Shown here: piece after piece, positions 12,018 through 25,000 of the stretch
How the letters are laid out: every line of letters begins with the position of its first letter
Position numbering within the stretch: the stretch's first letter is position 1
From: Xenoacremonium recifei
Taxonomy: Eukaryota > Ascomycota > Sordariomycetes > Hypocreales > Nectriaceae
Assembly (NCBI GenBank): GCA_012184525.1
Contig: WOFQ01000023.1
Coordinates: 310,001-374,000, forward strand
Reading direction: 5' to 3'
Length of the DNA: 64,000 nt
The notes under the pieces: generated by a model
Databases searched by the model: none
The model's input: only the letters and a program-made list of their open reading frames with translations
Told to the model about the DNA's origin: nothing
Program-made: the position numbers and the translations under genes

Positions 12018-12748
12018 CTACTTCAACAATTTTTGCGATGCGCTCTCAGTCCAAATACGAGCGTACCATTGGTGCAGCTCCTCCATCCATGGCGGCATCG
12101 GGCCTTTGACTCCAGCAACCGTTCCTTTGCTCTTGAACAAACAACTCTTCAGCCCCAGTTCAACCTCGCCGCGAGCCTCATCCACGGTGGCGCTGATCAC
12201 AAACAAGCCATCTGAGTCTCGCAGGTCCTGCTTTCGCGGAGAATCGCCGCAGCGCACCGTGATAGACGTGGGCGTCTTCTCCACGACCTCGAAGTGATCT
12301 GTGATGTAGGTGCCCTTCTCATATGTACTGCTAGCAAGTTCCTCCTTGGTCCAGAGCTGGCCTGCAGTCTCAGGGCCGCGGTACTTGTAGTCAAGGTACT
12401 TCCTCTGGACAGCGTAACCTAGGCAACGTCAATTCTACGCTAGAGTTGTCCAGACTACTTCACAATTCACTCACCCCAGCCAGACCAGACGCCTCGGCAG
12501 AACTCGAGTGCGAGAGCTCCCTTGTTGTCGAGAAGCTCTGGGCGAATCTTGCTCACGGGGATGCGCTTGATGCAGATGTCCTGAGTTGCGGGGTTTCGAG
12601 CCGGGTTGTGTTTCCGGTAGAGGGTGGAAGTCCAGATCGGGTCCGAGGGCGAGAGGGGAGAGATGACGGGGTTCTTTGCAGCCAGATAGGCCGCAACCGT
12701 CGTCGTCCCCAGCAGTCCTGAGAAGATTGTCTTTGTGATGAGACCCAT
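12018..12748 (-). CDS. Conserved hypothetical protein with N-terminal membrane anchor
   Basis: Exons complement(12475-12748) and complement(12018-12418), with a 56-nt intron, give 224 aa; the splice gives WSGWGYAVQRKYLDYKYRGPE. The N-terminus (TIFSGLLGTTTVAAYLAAK) is one predicted membrane or signal segment, then a soluble part with the strongly patterned stretches KTPTSITVRCGDSP, DSDGLFVISATVD and GPMPPWMEELHQWYARIW. The pattern, with clean splicing and no frame breaks, says it is a real gene. I recall similar fungal proteins without assigned function and give none. The promoter side (12749 onward) faces away from the SDR pair. Confidence 0.72.
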
Positions 12749-13336
12749 TGTGTGATGAGATGGTCCGTTGAGAGGAGTGCCTGGGGAATGGAGATGTAAA
12801 CACTAGCCCCGGAAAAGAACGCGTCTCTGGGGCTTAGTTTAAGTACCCTCGGCCCTCTTAGTCCCGAAATATGGCGGGATAATGTTGACCCAGCGCTCCT
12901 CTACAGCTATCTGGCTCCGGAATACCGTGCTCCGGTGTATGTTTTTGCCATTGCGTCTTGCCTTTGTCTTTTTTTTTCTGATACTATGCCCAACCCTCCA
13001 ATACTGCGATACAAACACTGCGAATTTTTCTGAGAGATAGACTCCTGCAGGCTCTGTGAGGCGCAGTACGACGATCGACGCCAACAATCGTCTAGGGTAG
13101 GTAAGTTGTAAGGTGATGCTGTACAGCAAGTGGTTATTGTTTGAGACGCTACCTGGGCTATTCAGGGAAGAATTGACGCTGAAAACTAGAAATATTTCAT
13201 CCCTAAAGATATTTCAATTATCATCGGTTCTATCATACATTCCCGGACAATAGCCGTTATTGTAGCATCTATCCCAAGCACAGCTACTTTAATAAAGCTG
13301 GCTCGCTAGCTTCACGCGTGAGATCATAGATACGCT
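12749..13336. other. Intergenic
   Basis: A 588-nt stretch. A 96-codon frame at 12839-13129 (minus) has no family character. The stretch carries the promoter of the hypothetical gene and the 3' flank of the SDR gene. Confidence 0.45.
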
Positions 13337-14143
13337 TTATCCAGAGACCGGATATAAGCTGTCGAAATTCTGATATCCCATTCCCTTGACAAAGGTCTGG
13401 AGCCACGGTCCCTGTGTCTTTGCCTCTGCAAGCTCCCAGAAGAGCTTTGCATGTGCGTCTCCGTCAACCCGGTACTTGGCCGATCCATCGGCCTTCCGTT
13501 CATCGGCATAATAGAATCTACCAATCAGTTAGTACTCGAGAGACAATGCAGGGAAACAGATCGCCTACTTGTAACCACGGTCTTTATATGCCGCTGCGGC
13601 GGCACGGATCATGTGTGCGCCGGCCGACTTTCCTATACCTTGGCTGATAAAGCCTGGGATGATTGCAACGTTAAGGATATTTCCCGTGTAGACGAATGTC
13701 TTTGAGGCAGAGTCCGAGAGCTGCGAAAAGCCTAGGGCGGCCTGTTGCGCGGCGATGAACGCACTGGTGACATTGATGGCCGTGTCTCGATTGAATGCAT
13801 CCAACGGAAGGGCGAATGGGTCATTTGGGGGCGAGAGGGTCGAGGCGCTGACTAGTCTCCTTAGAAGACGTGTAATTGAAGCATTTCATTTGCATTAGAG
13901 CTTACCATTGTACAGAACCACACTTGGGATGCCCAGCACTTTCTTCACTTTTGTGAAGGCATTGACCACATCATCCGGGTTGGCGAGATCACTCGGGATG
14001 TTCAGTTGTTTGTCTGTGCTGTCTGCCTCTTGCACTGATCGGGCTGCGAGGGCAACCTTGTAGCCTTTCGAGGCAAAGGCCCGGGCGGCAGTCTGGCCGA
14101 TGTTTGGTCCTGCGCCGAGGATGAGAATAACTGGAGATGCCAT
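13337..14143 (-). CDS. Atypical short-chain dehydrogenase/reductase (SDR)
   Basis: Three exons, complement(13906-14143, 13569-13851, 13337-13517), give 233 aa; introns are 54 and 51 nt. The Rossmann start is VILILGAGPNIGQ with glycines at 10, 12 and 16. The usual YxxxK active-site pair is not intact: at the equivalent place the sequence reads SQGIGKSAGAHM, so the lysine is present but Gln stands where Tyr is expected. Either the alignment shifts or this is a catalytically altered SDR. The C-terminus (KFYYADERKADGSAKY) is well formed. It is divergent from a second SDR gene across 580 nt. An upstream in-frame ATG at 14176 would add 11 residues. Confidence 0.82.
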
Positions 14144-14723
14144 GGTCTTGTCTTTAGAGAGAAATGAATTGAACACTGTCGAGCAAGAAGCCTTTCACTT
14201 GATATATATGTTGGCTAGTGCATTCCAGTGCTCGCAGGTGATCTCGTAATCCAAATGTTTCCAAATGCGGTGGACTGGTGCGGCGAGACTTCAGTGGGCC
14301 GGGTTTATAAGCAGAACCTTCTTCAGCGGATGTCTCGTAGACTCCGGTTGTGTATAATCAACCGAAAACTGGATAGAGATGAGTGTCTGTAGACTTCGCC
14401 ACGGCCTAGAATCACATTAAAAATTCACGGAGAGGACAAATCGCAGACTCCGGTAAAGTTTATCATCTGAGTATACCCAATATTAATTGAGCGGACGCAA
14501 TGTAGGCCCCGTCAAGACAATCTAATCAGATCTGAGATCTACGGAGCGGATACAACCCAAGATCCGGAGGTTTTTAATCCATTCAACGAATATGGTATAT
14601 ATAAGTTGACAATGAATGTAAAAATGATCAATTATTCTGCAATCAAATCTTCTGCATATTTTTCAGGATCTCAAGTTTGTCTGAAACCTTAATTCGACAG
14701 TTTCCTTTGCTGCTTTGTTAGAC
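14144..14723. promoter_or_regulatory. Divergent promoter of the SDR pair
   Basis: A 580-nt AT-rich spacer between two SDR start codons. Stretches such as tatatatgttgg near 14202 and atatataag near 14596 may be TATA-like elements, one on each side. The assignment is from geometry and composition only. Confidence 0.5.
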
Positions 14724-15643
14724 ATGGCGCCCGATACACTTTCGCTCGCGGGGAAGACCGCTATAGTTACAGGTTCCGGTAGAGAGACTGGTATTGGTGC
14801 TGGCATTGCCAGAGCTTTGGCAAGGAACGGCGCTTTTGTCGCGATTCATCATGTATCGGAAGGCTCCAAGGCACGCGCTAAGAAGTTGGCAAAGGACATC
14901 AGCAACGAGTTTGGTACCAAGACCACTGTTGTCCAGGGAGGTGTGGAGAGCTATGATACTGCAGAGAGCATGGTCAAGCAAATCATGAAGGCATTTGGAG
15001 TTGACCATATTGACATCCTCGGTACGTAATGATGGGTATAATGCCTTTTGGAAAGGAACATAACTGATTGCCCCGCGTGTTAGTCAACAATGCGGCAGCT
15101 TCGTGCGGCGCGTCTCTTCTGGAAGTGAAGACCAACCAGCTCGAATACGAATTTGCTGTCAATGTTTACGGCGTCATTTACATGACACAGGCTGTTGCAG
15201 GCGTGGGAAAAATGCCCCAGGGCGGCCGTATCATCAACATCGGCTCCATCGCCTCCAAAGTCTTGGTGCCCCCTCCCGTGTATGGCGCAACCAAAGCCGC
15301 GCTGGATGCCTTGACAACGCTATTTGCTGCCGAGGTAAATTTTCCCTGGATACTTCATAGAAAAAGATCTAACATTGACCAGCTTGGAACCTCTCGCGGA
15401 ATTACCGTGAACACCATTGCGCCTGGCCCAGTCCCGACCGAGCTATCTAAACCACTCCTCGTGAACCCTGACGGCTCCCCAACCGAGCTTCAGATTTCTA
15501 TGTATCAGCAGACGCGTGCAGGGAATCGTCTTGGAACACCTGAGGATCTTGCCGATGCTGTGCTGCTGATCGTATCGGAGAAGAGCCGCTGGATTACTGC
15601 ACAGTTTATTTCGGTCAGCGGAGGAATCACTGGGACTATGTAG
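14724..15643 (+). CDS. Short-chain dehydrogenase/reductase (SDR), classical type
   Basis: Exons 14724-15021, 15084-15334 and 15383-15643 give 269 aa; introns are 62 and 48 nt. The second intron is a multiple of three with no stop, so a naive frame reads through it; removing it restores TTLFAAELGTSRGITVN, as expected for the family. Motifs are TGSGRETGIG (16-25), VNNAA, the active-site serine in NIGSIAS, YGATK, and NTIAPGPVPTE. It is an NAD(P)-dependent oxidoreductase of 3-oxoacyl-ACP-reductase type; the substrate is unknown. It converges on the patatin-GTPase gene with 182 nt between stops. Confidence 0.9.
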
Positions 15644-15825
15644 ATGCTACATCGACAACACCCATCCCGCCTTTCAGGTTATTCTATAGAGGTCGTCATT
15701 AAATGCATTTATATCTCGTGTCTCGTGAGGTATCTTGCTACCAGAACTCCATATTCATCCACATGTTGCTACCATTCATAACGCCTGACAAGCCTACCCA
15801 TCATCAATCTTTCCGTTGAGTGTTT

Positions 15826-18800
15826 TTACTGATACCCTGAAATTGGAACCCATCTAGTCCTCCACTCGGGAATATTCATCTCTATGGTCTTTTTGTAGCG
15901 GCCTGTGGATACAGAAAAGGAAACCGGAACAAACAGTCTTCTGGCACTGAACCCATTGCTCAGACCAGGGGTGTCGATTGAAGTAGCGCTCTCCTCGCCC
16001 GTTTCCACTGACACCTCACGGAGGCGAAAGCTGACTTTCTGCACGAGCGGTAGAATTCGATGCTCGGAAGACGGCGAGACGCGACAATGGATCCTTCCCT
16101 GAACCTCGATACCTCTCATGTTCTCAGCCAGTGGGCTGGAGAAGTAGAACAACGACGCGATAAGACGCCGCGACACAAGTTGAAGATTTCGAGGAGTTGA
16201 GCGTACATCTTGTCGGTCGTATCTCGAACTTCTCGAACTTGGAGTTACATTCAAGAACGTCTGACACTCATTACGAAGCTTTTCCATCTCGGCGACATCG
16301 TCTAGCTTTACGCGGCGCGTGAGTCCGACATTGAGGCGATGACAATTGTCCGCCAGTTTGGGGTCATCCTCCGAGATGGCAGCGAAAAATGCATCCCATT
16401 CGACCTGACAGTCCATGGTGCTCTTGGCCATCTCAAGGGCCATCTCAACCTGTGTCTTTATGCCTGGCGGCAGCATTAGTTTGAGGCTCTCAATGCGTCG
16501 CGTTCTCTGATCCTTGACATTGCCGGCGTTGTCAAGGACGACGCCTGTTCCGAGCGAGACGATGATGTCTGGCTTGACAGAGCCTGGCCAGAGTTTCGGG
16601 TATTCTCCATAGGCCACGCGAACTGGGTTATTACGAACCACCGCACCGTCTAAGAAGATCTTCTTGGTCCCGTCGTGGCTAAACGGTTGGAAGTACATTG
16701 GTGCCGCGGTTGTTGCTCTCGCTCTGCACTTTATTAGTGGAGGTACATAAAAAGATTTTTCGGCAGACGTACGCTTCCCAGATCTTGAAGTCTTTGGATT
16801 GTTTGTCTTGTCTCAAAAGGCGATCGCCTAAGCCAAGAACCATGTTAGCTTCTTCGATTTTGTCGAGGCTTTCTCCGGCATGAACGAACCTCTCCCAGTT
16901 TCGCCTGTCGTGTTCCTGGAATAGTTTGCAAGAAGCAATGGATCACGCATGCCTTGATTGCAAGTTACAACGCCAGTCTTGACGGAAACTCCTGGTCTCC
17001 GTGCTCTGGATTGAAGCGCAGCTGCAGTTGGCGCTGTCCCAAAGAGGTACTCCTCCTGGCCAAAGGCATCTTTGAGGGCAGTTTCGATACCGTCAGAGGT
17101 GTAACTGAAAGTATAGAATGGCTGCACCATCGACTTGATGATAGAAACTCCAAGGCCAGGTCTAGGCGTGAAGCCTCGGCGGGCGAACGTTTTGAACCTG
17201 TCAATTGATCTTAATGGGCTCCATCCCTTGTGAAATACTCCCAATGCAACGACACCGCCTAAAACATAGGATGAGCCAAGGCTAATTGATTCGGAACAGG
17301 GTGACTGACCAGTGCTTGTACCGACTACCAAGTCAAAGAACTCGTGGATGGGGATAATCATCCCCGCATCATTTCGGATCGTCTCCTCGATCTTAGCCAA
17401 GATGGACAACTCGACGATTCCTCGAACCCCTCCCCTAGCCATAATTAGCATTTACAAGCAGAACAGCAGGTATACTACCAAATACCCATCTAAAACTAGG
17501 ATTCTAGGTCCTGCTGTCTCCGGCTTGACCCTGACGGTCCACGGACCGGTTCGAAACCTGCACCCAAGAGGGCACTTGTTCAATGTTAGTAGGGAGTCTC
17601 CATGTCCCGTGCTGGCATATCTACGGATGCAGCTATCACAGATTCCGTGCTGTGGGGCGCTTGCGTTTCGCTGGTTCTGAGGTGGTGTTGGTATGTTGTT
17701 ATATACCCGTCCTTCGTCGTGCTCACAAGGCAGCATGTTTGTCGGAGCATTGGACAAACATGTTAGGCAAGTTCTTTGGCTGTAGATTTGGGCAATCCCT
17801 GTTGTTTCTGTCAAGTAAGAGATCGCATACCATGCCTCAGATGGCCCTTTTAATTTCTTGATCTCCTCCCAGAGCTTGTCCTTGAATGCTGTCGGCTTCC
17901 ACGTACACAGCATTTCACCACGGAGAATGTCGTCTGGTAACTCTTCATCCGTAGAGGCTCTGTCACGGGAAGATCTGGTCCTGGGAAACGGTTGAAACTG
18001 GTGACCCTTGTCGTGTCCTTGTGTGTGATTGAGGCAACGTCTTCTCCTTCCCTGGTCAAGCTGTTCACATCGCCAGTAGTTTAATCTAAAGATGTGAAGG
18101 CCTGTCTCGGCTTCTTTGAAGAGCTTGTCGCGTTTAGAAACGTAAATGTCATAGCTTTCTAGGGAGTAGCGTGAGTAAATCTGGAAATACGAAAGCAACG
18201 TTCAGCGATCTCACCTTTATCAGCAGACTTGGGCTCTGGTAGCTGGGCCACGATGCATGCCGCCGCGAAAGCAGCAAAGTCCTCCACTACTGTGTGCTCT
18301 GTAATTTCGTTCAAGTATCGGGGCTGGCGAATTTTGACGAGTGCATACATTGCTGCTGCCATGTGCTCACTAAATCTCGTTGGGACTGGCTCATTCGGGA
18401 CAAGCAAACCCTGAAAGTCGACCGTAGCTAGGTAATCCGTGCTTAGGGTCTCGAGTGTTCTCCGGACACATGCGCTTAGAGTAGCGACGTCGAAAAGGGA
18501 ATTAAGAGATACTTTATTGCCGTATACACGTCGAGAAACGGCCTGAATCTTCTTATACAAGTCTTTTATGCGGTCAGAGACGAGTGCTGTCTGGGTTGGA
18601 TGGGGGTTCACGGAGTCCAGATGCGGTATGGCAACAATGTCGATGCTGGCGTAATAGCAGAGAATTAACTCTCGCGCACTGAGAATCTTTTTGTCCCGAT
18701 TATGCCACTTCTGCTGCAGTTCGAGATACTCCTTGGACTTTTCATAGCTGGACAGGAGGTTCTCAGTGGCATCATCATTCTCACCTGAGGCGCGCTGCCC

Positions 18801-20224
18801 TGAGAGGTTGTAGTTGTTGATGACGATTACGAGAGCAGGTCTTGAACGTTGGTTAGCGGTACCATCATGGCCATTCTCTGCCCAGAGAAGCAGACGTGTC
18901 AAGAACTTGGTTGACGTCCTTCAAGCAAGTAGTGTGAGCAATTCGAGCTTCAATGGGTATGGAGGAAGAGGAGGGGGCTTATTTACCTTCCATTGTTGGT
19001 AACGAAACAGATAACATCGGAGAATGTATAGAGCAACCGCGGATAGAGATGCTTCACCACTTTCTTCCGAGTATCGGAGTCAACGTGTCCATCATCGTTC
19101 TCGCGCTCATTTGCAGGTCCTCTTGCGGGCGAATCTAGATATGCCATCTTTCCCCATCGAAGTTCAATCGGCGCCGGTGCATCCTCAATAAACATCTCGA
19201 TATTCGTCAGAGGATCGTTGAAAGTCGCATGATACATTCTCTGCTCTGCTCTCGTGCGATTCCGTGGCTGGTAATGACCATCGTAGAGGTCTTGAACGAT
19301 TTGTCTTGCGATTGCACCACTTCCGTCCAGACCTTCACAGTCCAAGAAGAAAGTCGGAGATTTGCTCGAAAGGGTCCGAGGATCTGGATAGACGTGTATA
19401 TCGCTACTAGTCGATTCGAACTCGTCTCTAGGGACACCCGGGATTGGAACCGAGTGTCTTCGCCGGTGAGGTTCAAGCATCTTGACCATCGCGCGGATGA
19501 GGGTGCTTTTACCAGCTTGAGTGTCACCGATAAACGACACTATGTTCGGATATTGTTGTGGCGGCGGATCGACGGCCATGTCCTCAAGAAGCTTCTGCAA
19601 TCGAGACCACATGTAGATGCGAGGGTATGGTCCTCTTTGAAGCGTCGGCACACCAATCCAGGTAGTCAAGACATCGTCCGCATGCAACAAATCTGCGTTC
19701 CTCTCGATTTCGCTTGTATCCAGCAGGTGCCTGGCATAGACGTAGTCTCGGTAATCCACCTCGTAGCACGCCGACTCCTCCCCTTGTAGATCCGACGAAG
19801 ATTCGGAGGAAGGTAATTGACCTCGTGGACGATGTTTTTCAGTCAGGCATCTGCGATGTACGGGCTTGGCGGCGATTCCGCAGCCTACGCACATGACGAG
19901 GTTCGAGAGGCGCCGAGCCCTGTGCTCGCATTCACGGCATCGCGTCGATATTCGGAGGTCGCCTGCAAGTCTCACGATGCTGTACCTACCGTGTTAATGT
20001 TCCGTCAAACGACACGAAGGCAATGGGGACTCATACAGATCTTCAGGCGGAGACGGCCAGAAGACATTGCCTCCTGTATCGTCTCTTACCTGTTCGCGAT
20101 CTCCCCCATCAGGTACATAGTCGGGCTCAGCTGAATTTGTTAGTCGACGCAAAGTATCGTAGTATCGGTCATCTTCGGACCCTCCAGAGGTTGGAAACGA
20201 GCTCTCGGATGGATGATCGGCCAT
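15826..20224 (-). CDS. Zinc finger - GBP-like GTPase - RING-like - patatin phospholipase fusion protein
   Basis: Eight exons: complement(20037-20224, 18987-19979, 18215-18918, 17486-18158, 17310-17434, 16890-17258, 16773-16827, 15826-16723), giving 1334 aa in one frame. Exon 2 could begin six bases earlier at 19985. Order of parts: a CxxC...CxxC zinc finger (about 75-110); a P-loop GDTQAGKST (from G214) with a switch motif DCEGLDG (D276), as in GBP/VLIG dynamin-family GTPases; a long helical region; a RING-like cysteine cluster (CLTC...LPCEH...CDSC...CPLGC, about 770-835); then a patatin domain with oxyanion loop DGGGVRG (about 852), nucleophile S893 in GTSTGG and catalytic D1061 in DGAVVRNN. 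The patatin part should hydrolyse phospholipid acyl chains. A 57-nt in-frame stretch (complement 17650-17706) inside the RING has splice-like ends and might be an intron. Confidence 0.82.
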
Positions 20225-22053
20225 GTTCCTGCGAAGAGTCTGGCGACAATTCGACGACGATTTCGGCGTCAGAGAACATCAGCGCGAGGCACCATGAAGA
20301 TGCGGGGGTGAAGGACGAGCGTGAGCTGGGAGAGAGGGAAGAGAATCAGCCCTACTGCTTCTCAAGACTGAATCAACACCCATGCCAACGGACCCCAACC
20401 GCGTCCAGGTGGCCATGAGCGGCACAGCCCCTCACCCATGCTGCCGCCTTCGTGATGGTGTGGAAATGCTGGCACGAGAATGGCTGTTTAGAATGAGGCT
20501 GCGCTAATGTCTGCAAGTTGATACACTTTGAGCGGCAACTGGGGCGTAAGGCGATGTTTTATTCGTCTCTGGCCCGAAAGGTCTGGCTTGGCTGCAGATC
20601 TAAGACCGAATGGGAGGATTTGCTTTTGCAGGATGTGTCTGATGCTACGCGCCGATGCACCTTCAGCTTGAGGTGGTCTTGAGGTGGTCGCGTCTGCCTG
20701 GTGAGCCGTTTGTTGTTGGTGGCCTTGCTTGACTCCCGTTCTGTCTGATAGTAGCCGCCACGGATATCTGTAGAAGGGATTGATTCCTGTCGGAGTCATG
20801 CCATCTTTGCTTCAGGCGACGATTCAAAGTAAGCACAAACTAACTCAGTTGACTGCAGAACGGACTGCGTTGTGCACTCAACCATCCCCATGCTTAGCTC
20901 AATTCACCTGTAATCCTAGGGACTCCCCTGAAAAGCCCCTAGCCACCCAGAACTCAATTGACGAACAAAGCGACAACGGATAAACCTGACACAAACAGCA
21001 ATGCAATTGGCATAAAAAGCCAATACTAACATGCAGTATTCGAAACCATATTATCTAAGTATCTTTGCATCATCTCGTTGCATCCATTGGGAGAGGATTC
21101 TTGGCCGACAAAGGTGTTCATTGGCATGCTGTTTTACAGCGCTAACCTAGCGATTTCAGGGCACTGGTTGATTAGTGAATCTGGTCCTTCATACTCCGTA
21201 CGCATACAAAGGATATGAGATGTGAGTCGAGGAATATGTTCTCGCAACATTGATTCCGGGGAGAGCAAAATGTTGTTTGCTTGCCTAGACACGAGGTAAC
21301 TTTGGTCGCGTGATTTGTAGTCTCGTGGTTTGGACCCTTGGCTCCACGTCAAAGCAAAGTCCATCTCTAGTCATTCAGCAAAACCCCAAGGTCGGACCTT
21401 GAATGCTTTAAGCTTTGCATTCACGCTTGCAAGCGACAAGTCAAAAGAGCAGGTGCACTGAATTCAGAATCGACCAGGGGCTGGAAATATGAGTTGGGGA
21501 CTCAGTGCTTTGTAGCTGCTAGATAAATAGAGTCTTCAACACCCGGGTGGCCGCGGAGCCCGAAGCCATCTATCCCTGGTGGGGAGACAGGCTGCGAAGT
21601 GAGGGGGATGTCTTTAGGCGAGGTCAATAAGGGTCGCTTGTGGAGGGCACTGTATGAACCATATGTCCGCGGGCACCCGAGCCCATCAGGTGTTTGTTTG
21701 TATGTGGGAGTTGCAGTGCTTGACTGCTGCATCGAACCGTAGCCAGTTATCAATATCTCGAGGTCACCTGCCAACATGCAAACACCATACACAGCAAGTA
21801 ATTCACCATGATCGAAAATTAAACAGACTGAACAGCGAATATTTAATGCGGCCAGAAGGGCAAGATCTTGACTTCACCTCTCAGCACCACGAGACATTAC
21901 ACGGCCACTGCAATATTCAGAAGCCCCTTGGAATCTAAATGAACAACAATAACGCCAAACAAACTGGTATTACACACTCTTTGTGGTTGAAACTTGTAAG
22001 AAGTACTTACTAGCCTATCCAGTCACTCTCGCTATTTCTCCGAGTTCAAGCAC
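20225..22053. other. Long intergenic region between patatin and ABC genes
   Basis: 1.8 kb with five or more overlapping frames of 67-103 codons on both strands; none has a family motif, clean splicing or a partner frame. It must hold the promoters of both divergent flanking genes. No RNA gene or mobile element was recognised. Confidence 0.5.
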
Positions 22054-25000
22054 ATGGCGCAGCAGACTATGATGGCCCCAACGACATCAACCACAAATGA
22101 GGCTATTTTCAGCCCCGAACCTCGCAGCAGGCTAGATCCAAAATCTTCTAGGTTCGATGCTCGAGAATGGTTCCAAGCATTCGTCAACCTGAAAGATTCA
22201 GATCCTCAGGCAGAGCCACGTCGAGTCCTTGGTGTCGCCTTCAGGAACCTCGACGTATTCGGCTGGACCAATGGGGCAGAGCACCAGAACGGAGTCCTGA
22301 ATTTTCCAGTCAGCTTACTACGGGATGCTGCTAGTTCTCTGGGTTTGGGGCGTAAGGGCCGCAGAGTTGACATTTTACGCGGCTTTGAGGGCGTCGTTGA
22401 ACCAGGAGAGTTGCTGCTAGTGTTGGGCCCGCCGGGGTCTGGCTGTTCTACCTTGCTCAAGACCATTGCCGGAGAGACCTCAGGGCTAGAAGTCAGCACC
22501 AGCTCTTACATGAACTTCCGTGGTATGTACTGTCGTGTCAAGACTTGGGGGAGGGAGACTTTTGTTGATAACCTGCAACCCAGGTATCGAAACATCGCAT
22601 ATACGTTCAAACTTCCGCGGCGATGTTCTCTACAATGCTGAGGTTGATACCCATCTGGCGCATCTCACCGTTGGCGAGACACTTTCATTCGCTGCCAGCG
22701 CTCGCTCCTCTCGACATATCCTTGGTGGTGTCTCGAGAGCCCATTTTAACAAGACTATGCGGGATGTCTTCATGAAAATATTCGGTATCTCGCACACTGT
22801 CGACACAAGAGTCGGTGATGACTTCGTGAGAGGCGTGAGCGGTGGCGAGCGGAAACGTGTTAGCATTGCTGAAGCAGCCCTGACCGGTGCCAAGTTCCAG
22901 TGCTGGGACAACACAACTCGAGGGTTGGACAGCGGCAATGCCATAAACTTTTGCAGGACTTTACGGTTGCAAGCTGATCTGCTAGGAGTTGCTGCTGCGA
23001 TGGCAATATATCAGGCGCCCCAGTCTGCGTATAAGGTACGTTTGCAGTGTCATTCCGCGCTTCGTGGTGCTGACCGCCTCGAAGCTCTTTGACCGTGTCA
23101 CTGTACTCTACGAGGGACGGCAAATCTTTTTCGGAAAGACTTCTGAAGCTCAGGCATACTTTGAGGCATTGGGTTTTGTCTGTGAGCAGAAGCCTCTTTC
23201 TGTCTTCGGCTTCTCTAACGTCTTTCATTTCAGGTCCAGATCGACAGACCACGCCCGACTTCCTAACCTCAATGACCAGTCCCCAAGAACGGCGAATTCG
23301 ACCCGGATACGAAGACTTTGCACCGCGCACTTCCGATGAATTCGCTGAACGATGGCAGAATAGTGCTATCCGTAAGAGACTTTTGGAAGAGTTGTCAAGC
23401 TATGACCAAAAACATCCAAGAGAGCAACGACTTTCAGATTACATGGAATCAAGAAGAGCCGAACAATTCAAAAGTCAGAGGATCTCGTCACCGTTCACGA
23501 TATCGTATTCTCGACAAGTATCGCTCACACTTTGGCGCGGCTACCGACGACTCCTTGCAGACCCTGGATTTACAATTGCATCGCTCTTGTTTAACATGAT
23601 CATGGCACTTGTGCTGGGGAGCATGTTTTACAATCTTAAGCCAGATTCGTCAAGTTTCTACTACCGAGGTGGCATCATTTTCTTTTCGTTGCTTTTTAAT
23701 GCCTTTGCTAGTCAGTTAGAGGTGAGTATGACCGAGTCTAGCTCCGTGACGGGAACTTACTTAAAATAAGCTGACTTCGACTTTAGGTCTTGACTGTCTA
23801 TGCTGAGCGGCCTGTTGTCGAGAAGCAAAACCGGTATGCTTTTGTCCACCAGTCAGCCCAAGCCATCGCCAGTTATCTCATCGACCTTCCATACAAGACA
23901 GTCAACATGTTTGTGTTTAATTTTATTGTTTACTTCATGTCTCATCTTCGCCGAGAACCCAGCAACTTCTTCTTCTTTTGCCTGGCAACCTATCTCACAA
24001 CCCTCATTATGTCTTCTATATATCGTACCCTGGCTTGCGTCACACGAACTTCGCACCAAGCTATGGTGCCGGCAGCCTTCCTGAGTCTTTGCCTCATGAT
24101 ATATACCGGCTTTACTATTCCGACTTCATACATGCTTGGTTGGTCCCGGTGGATGAACTATATCAACCCACTGGCCTACGCCTTTGAAGCGTTGATGGCG
24201 AACGAATTCCACAACAGGGAGTTCCCATGTGTACAGATGGTACCTCGTGGGCCCGATTACGAAGACCTTTCGTCTGAGTCCCAAATCTGCGCTGTCGTTG
24301 GGGCGCTCCCTGGATCATCGAGCGTGAATGGTGATCGGTATATCAATCTCTCGTTCCAGTACTACAACGAAAACAAATGGAGGTAGGAGGAACAGGTATA
24401 CTCTGAGTGTTATCGAATTGCTAATTGTTTCGTTATAGAAACGTCGGCATTCTTTTTGCTTTCTTCATCGGCTTGTTCGTGGCGTATGTCATCTCTGCGG
24501 AGTATGCGAAACCACCGAAGAGTAAAGGAGAAGTACTTGTCTTCCGGAGAGGGAGAATGCCACCGACTTTCAAAGACACAGAGATGCTTGACCTTGAGTC
24601 TCAGGTATCGACGCATTACCCAGGAGACAAGAAAAAGGTTGATAGTAGCATGTCTATGACAAATGATACGCAGGCACCTATCTTTCACTGGGAAGATCTC
24701 TGCTATGACATTCCAATAAAAGGGGAATATCGTCGCCTCTTGGACCATGTGGATGGCTGGGTAATGCCTGGAAAATCCACAGCTCTTATGGTAATGAGTT
24801 CAACTTCATACATCTTAGTGATCCCACTGATTTGTGGAAAGGGCGTTTCCGGTGCTGGCAAGACCACCTTGCTCGACGTTCTCGCTACGCGCGTCACGAT
24901 GGGTATCGTCAGTGGCGCCACCCTCATTGATGGCATGCCTACAGATTCTTCGTTCCAACATCGTGTCGGATATGTACAACAGCAAGATGTCCACCTTAAT

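Noticed and set aside
15335..15382. Read-through of the 48-nt segment in the second SDR as coding
   Set aside because: It has gt/ag ends, a ctaac branch point, and removal gives the conserved SDR sequence; the open frame is by chance.
19229..19789. 186-codon plus-strand frame over the GTPase domain
   Set aside because: Antisense to the P-loop exon; no motif and no splice partner.
20225..22053. Cluster of small frames between the patatin and ABC genes as one spliced gene
   Set aside because: No pair of frames could be joined to give recognisable or consistent protein sequence.
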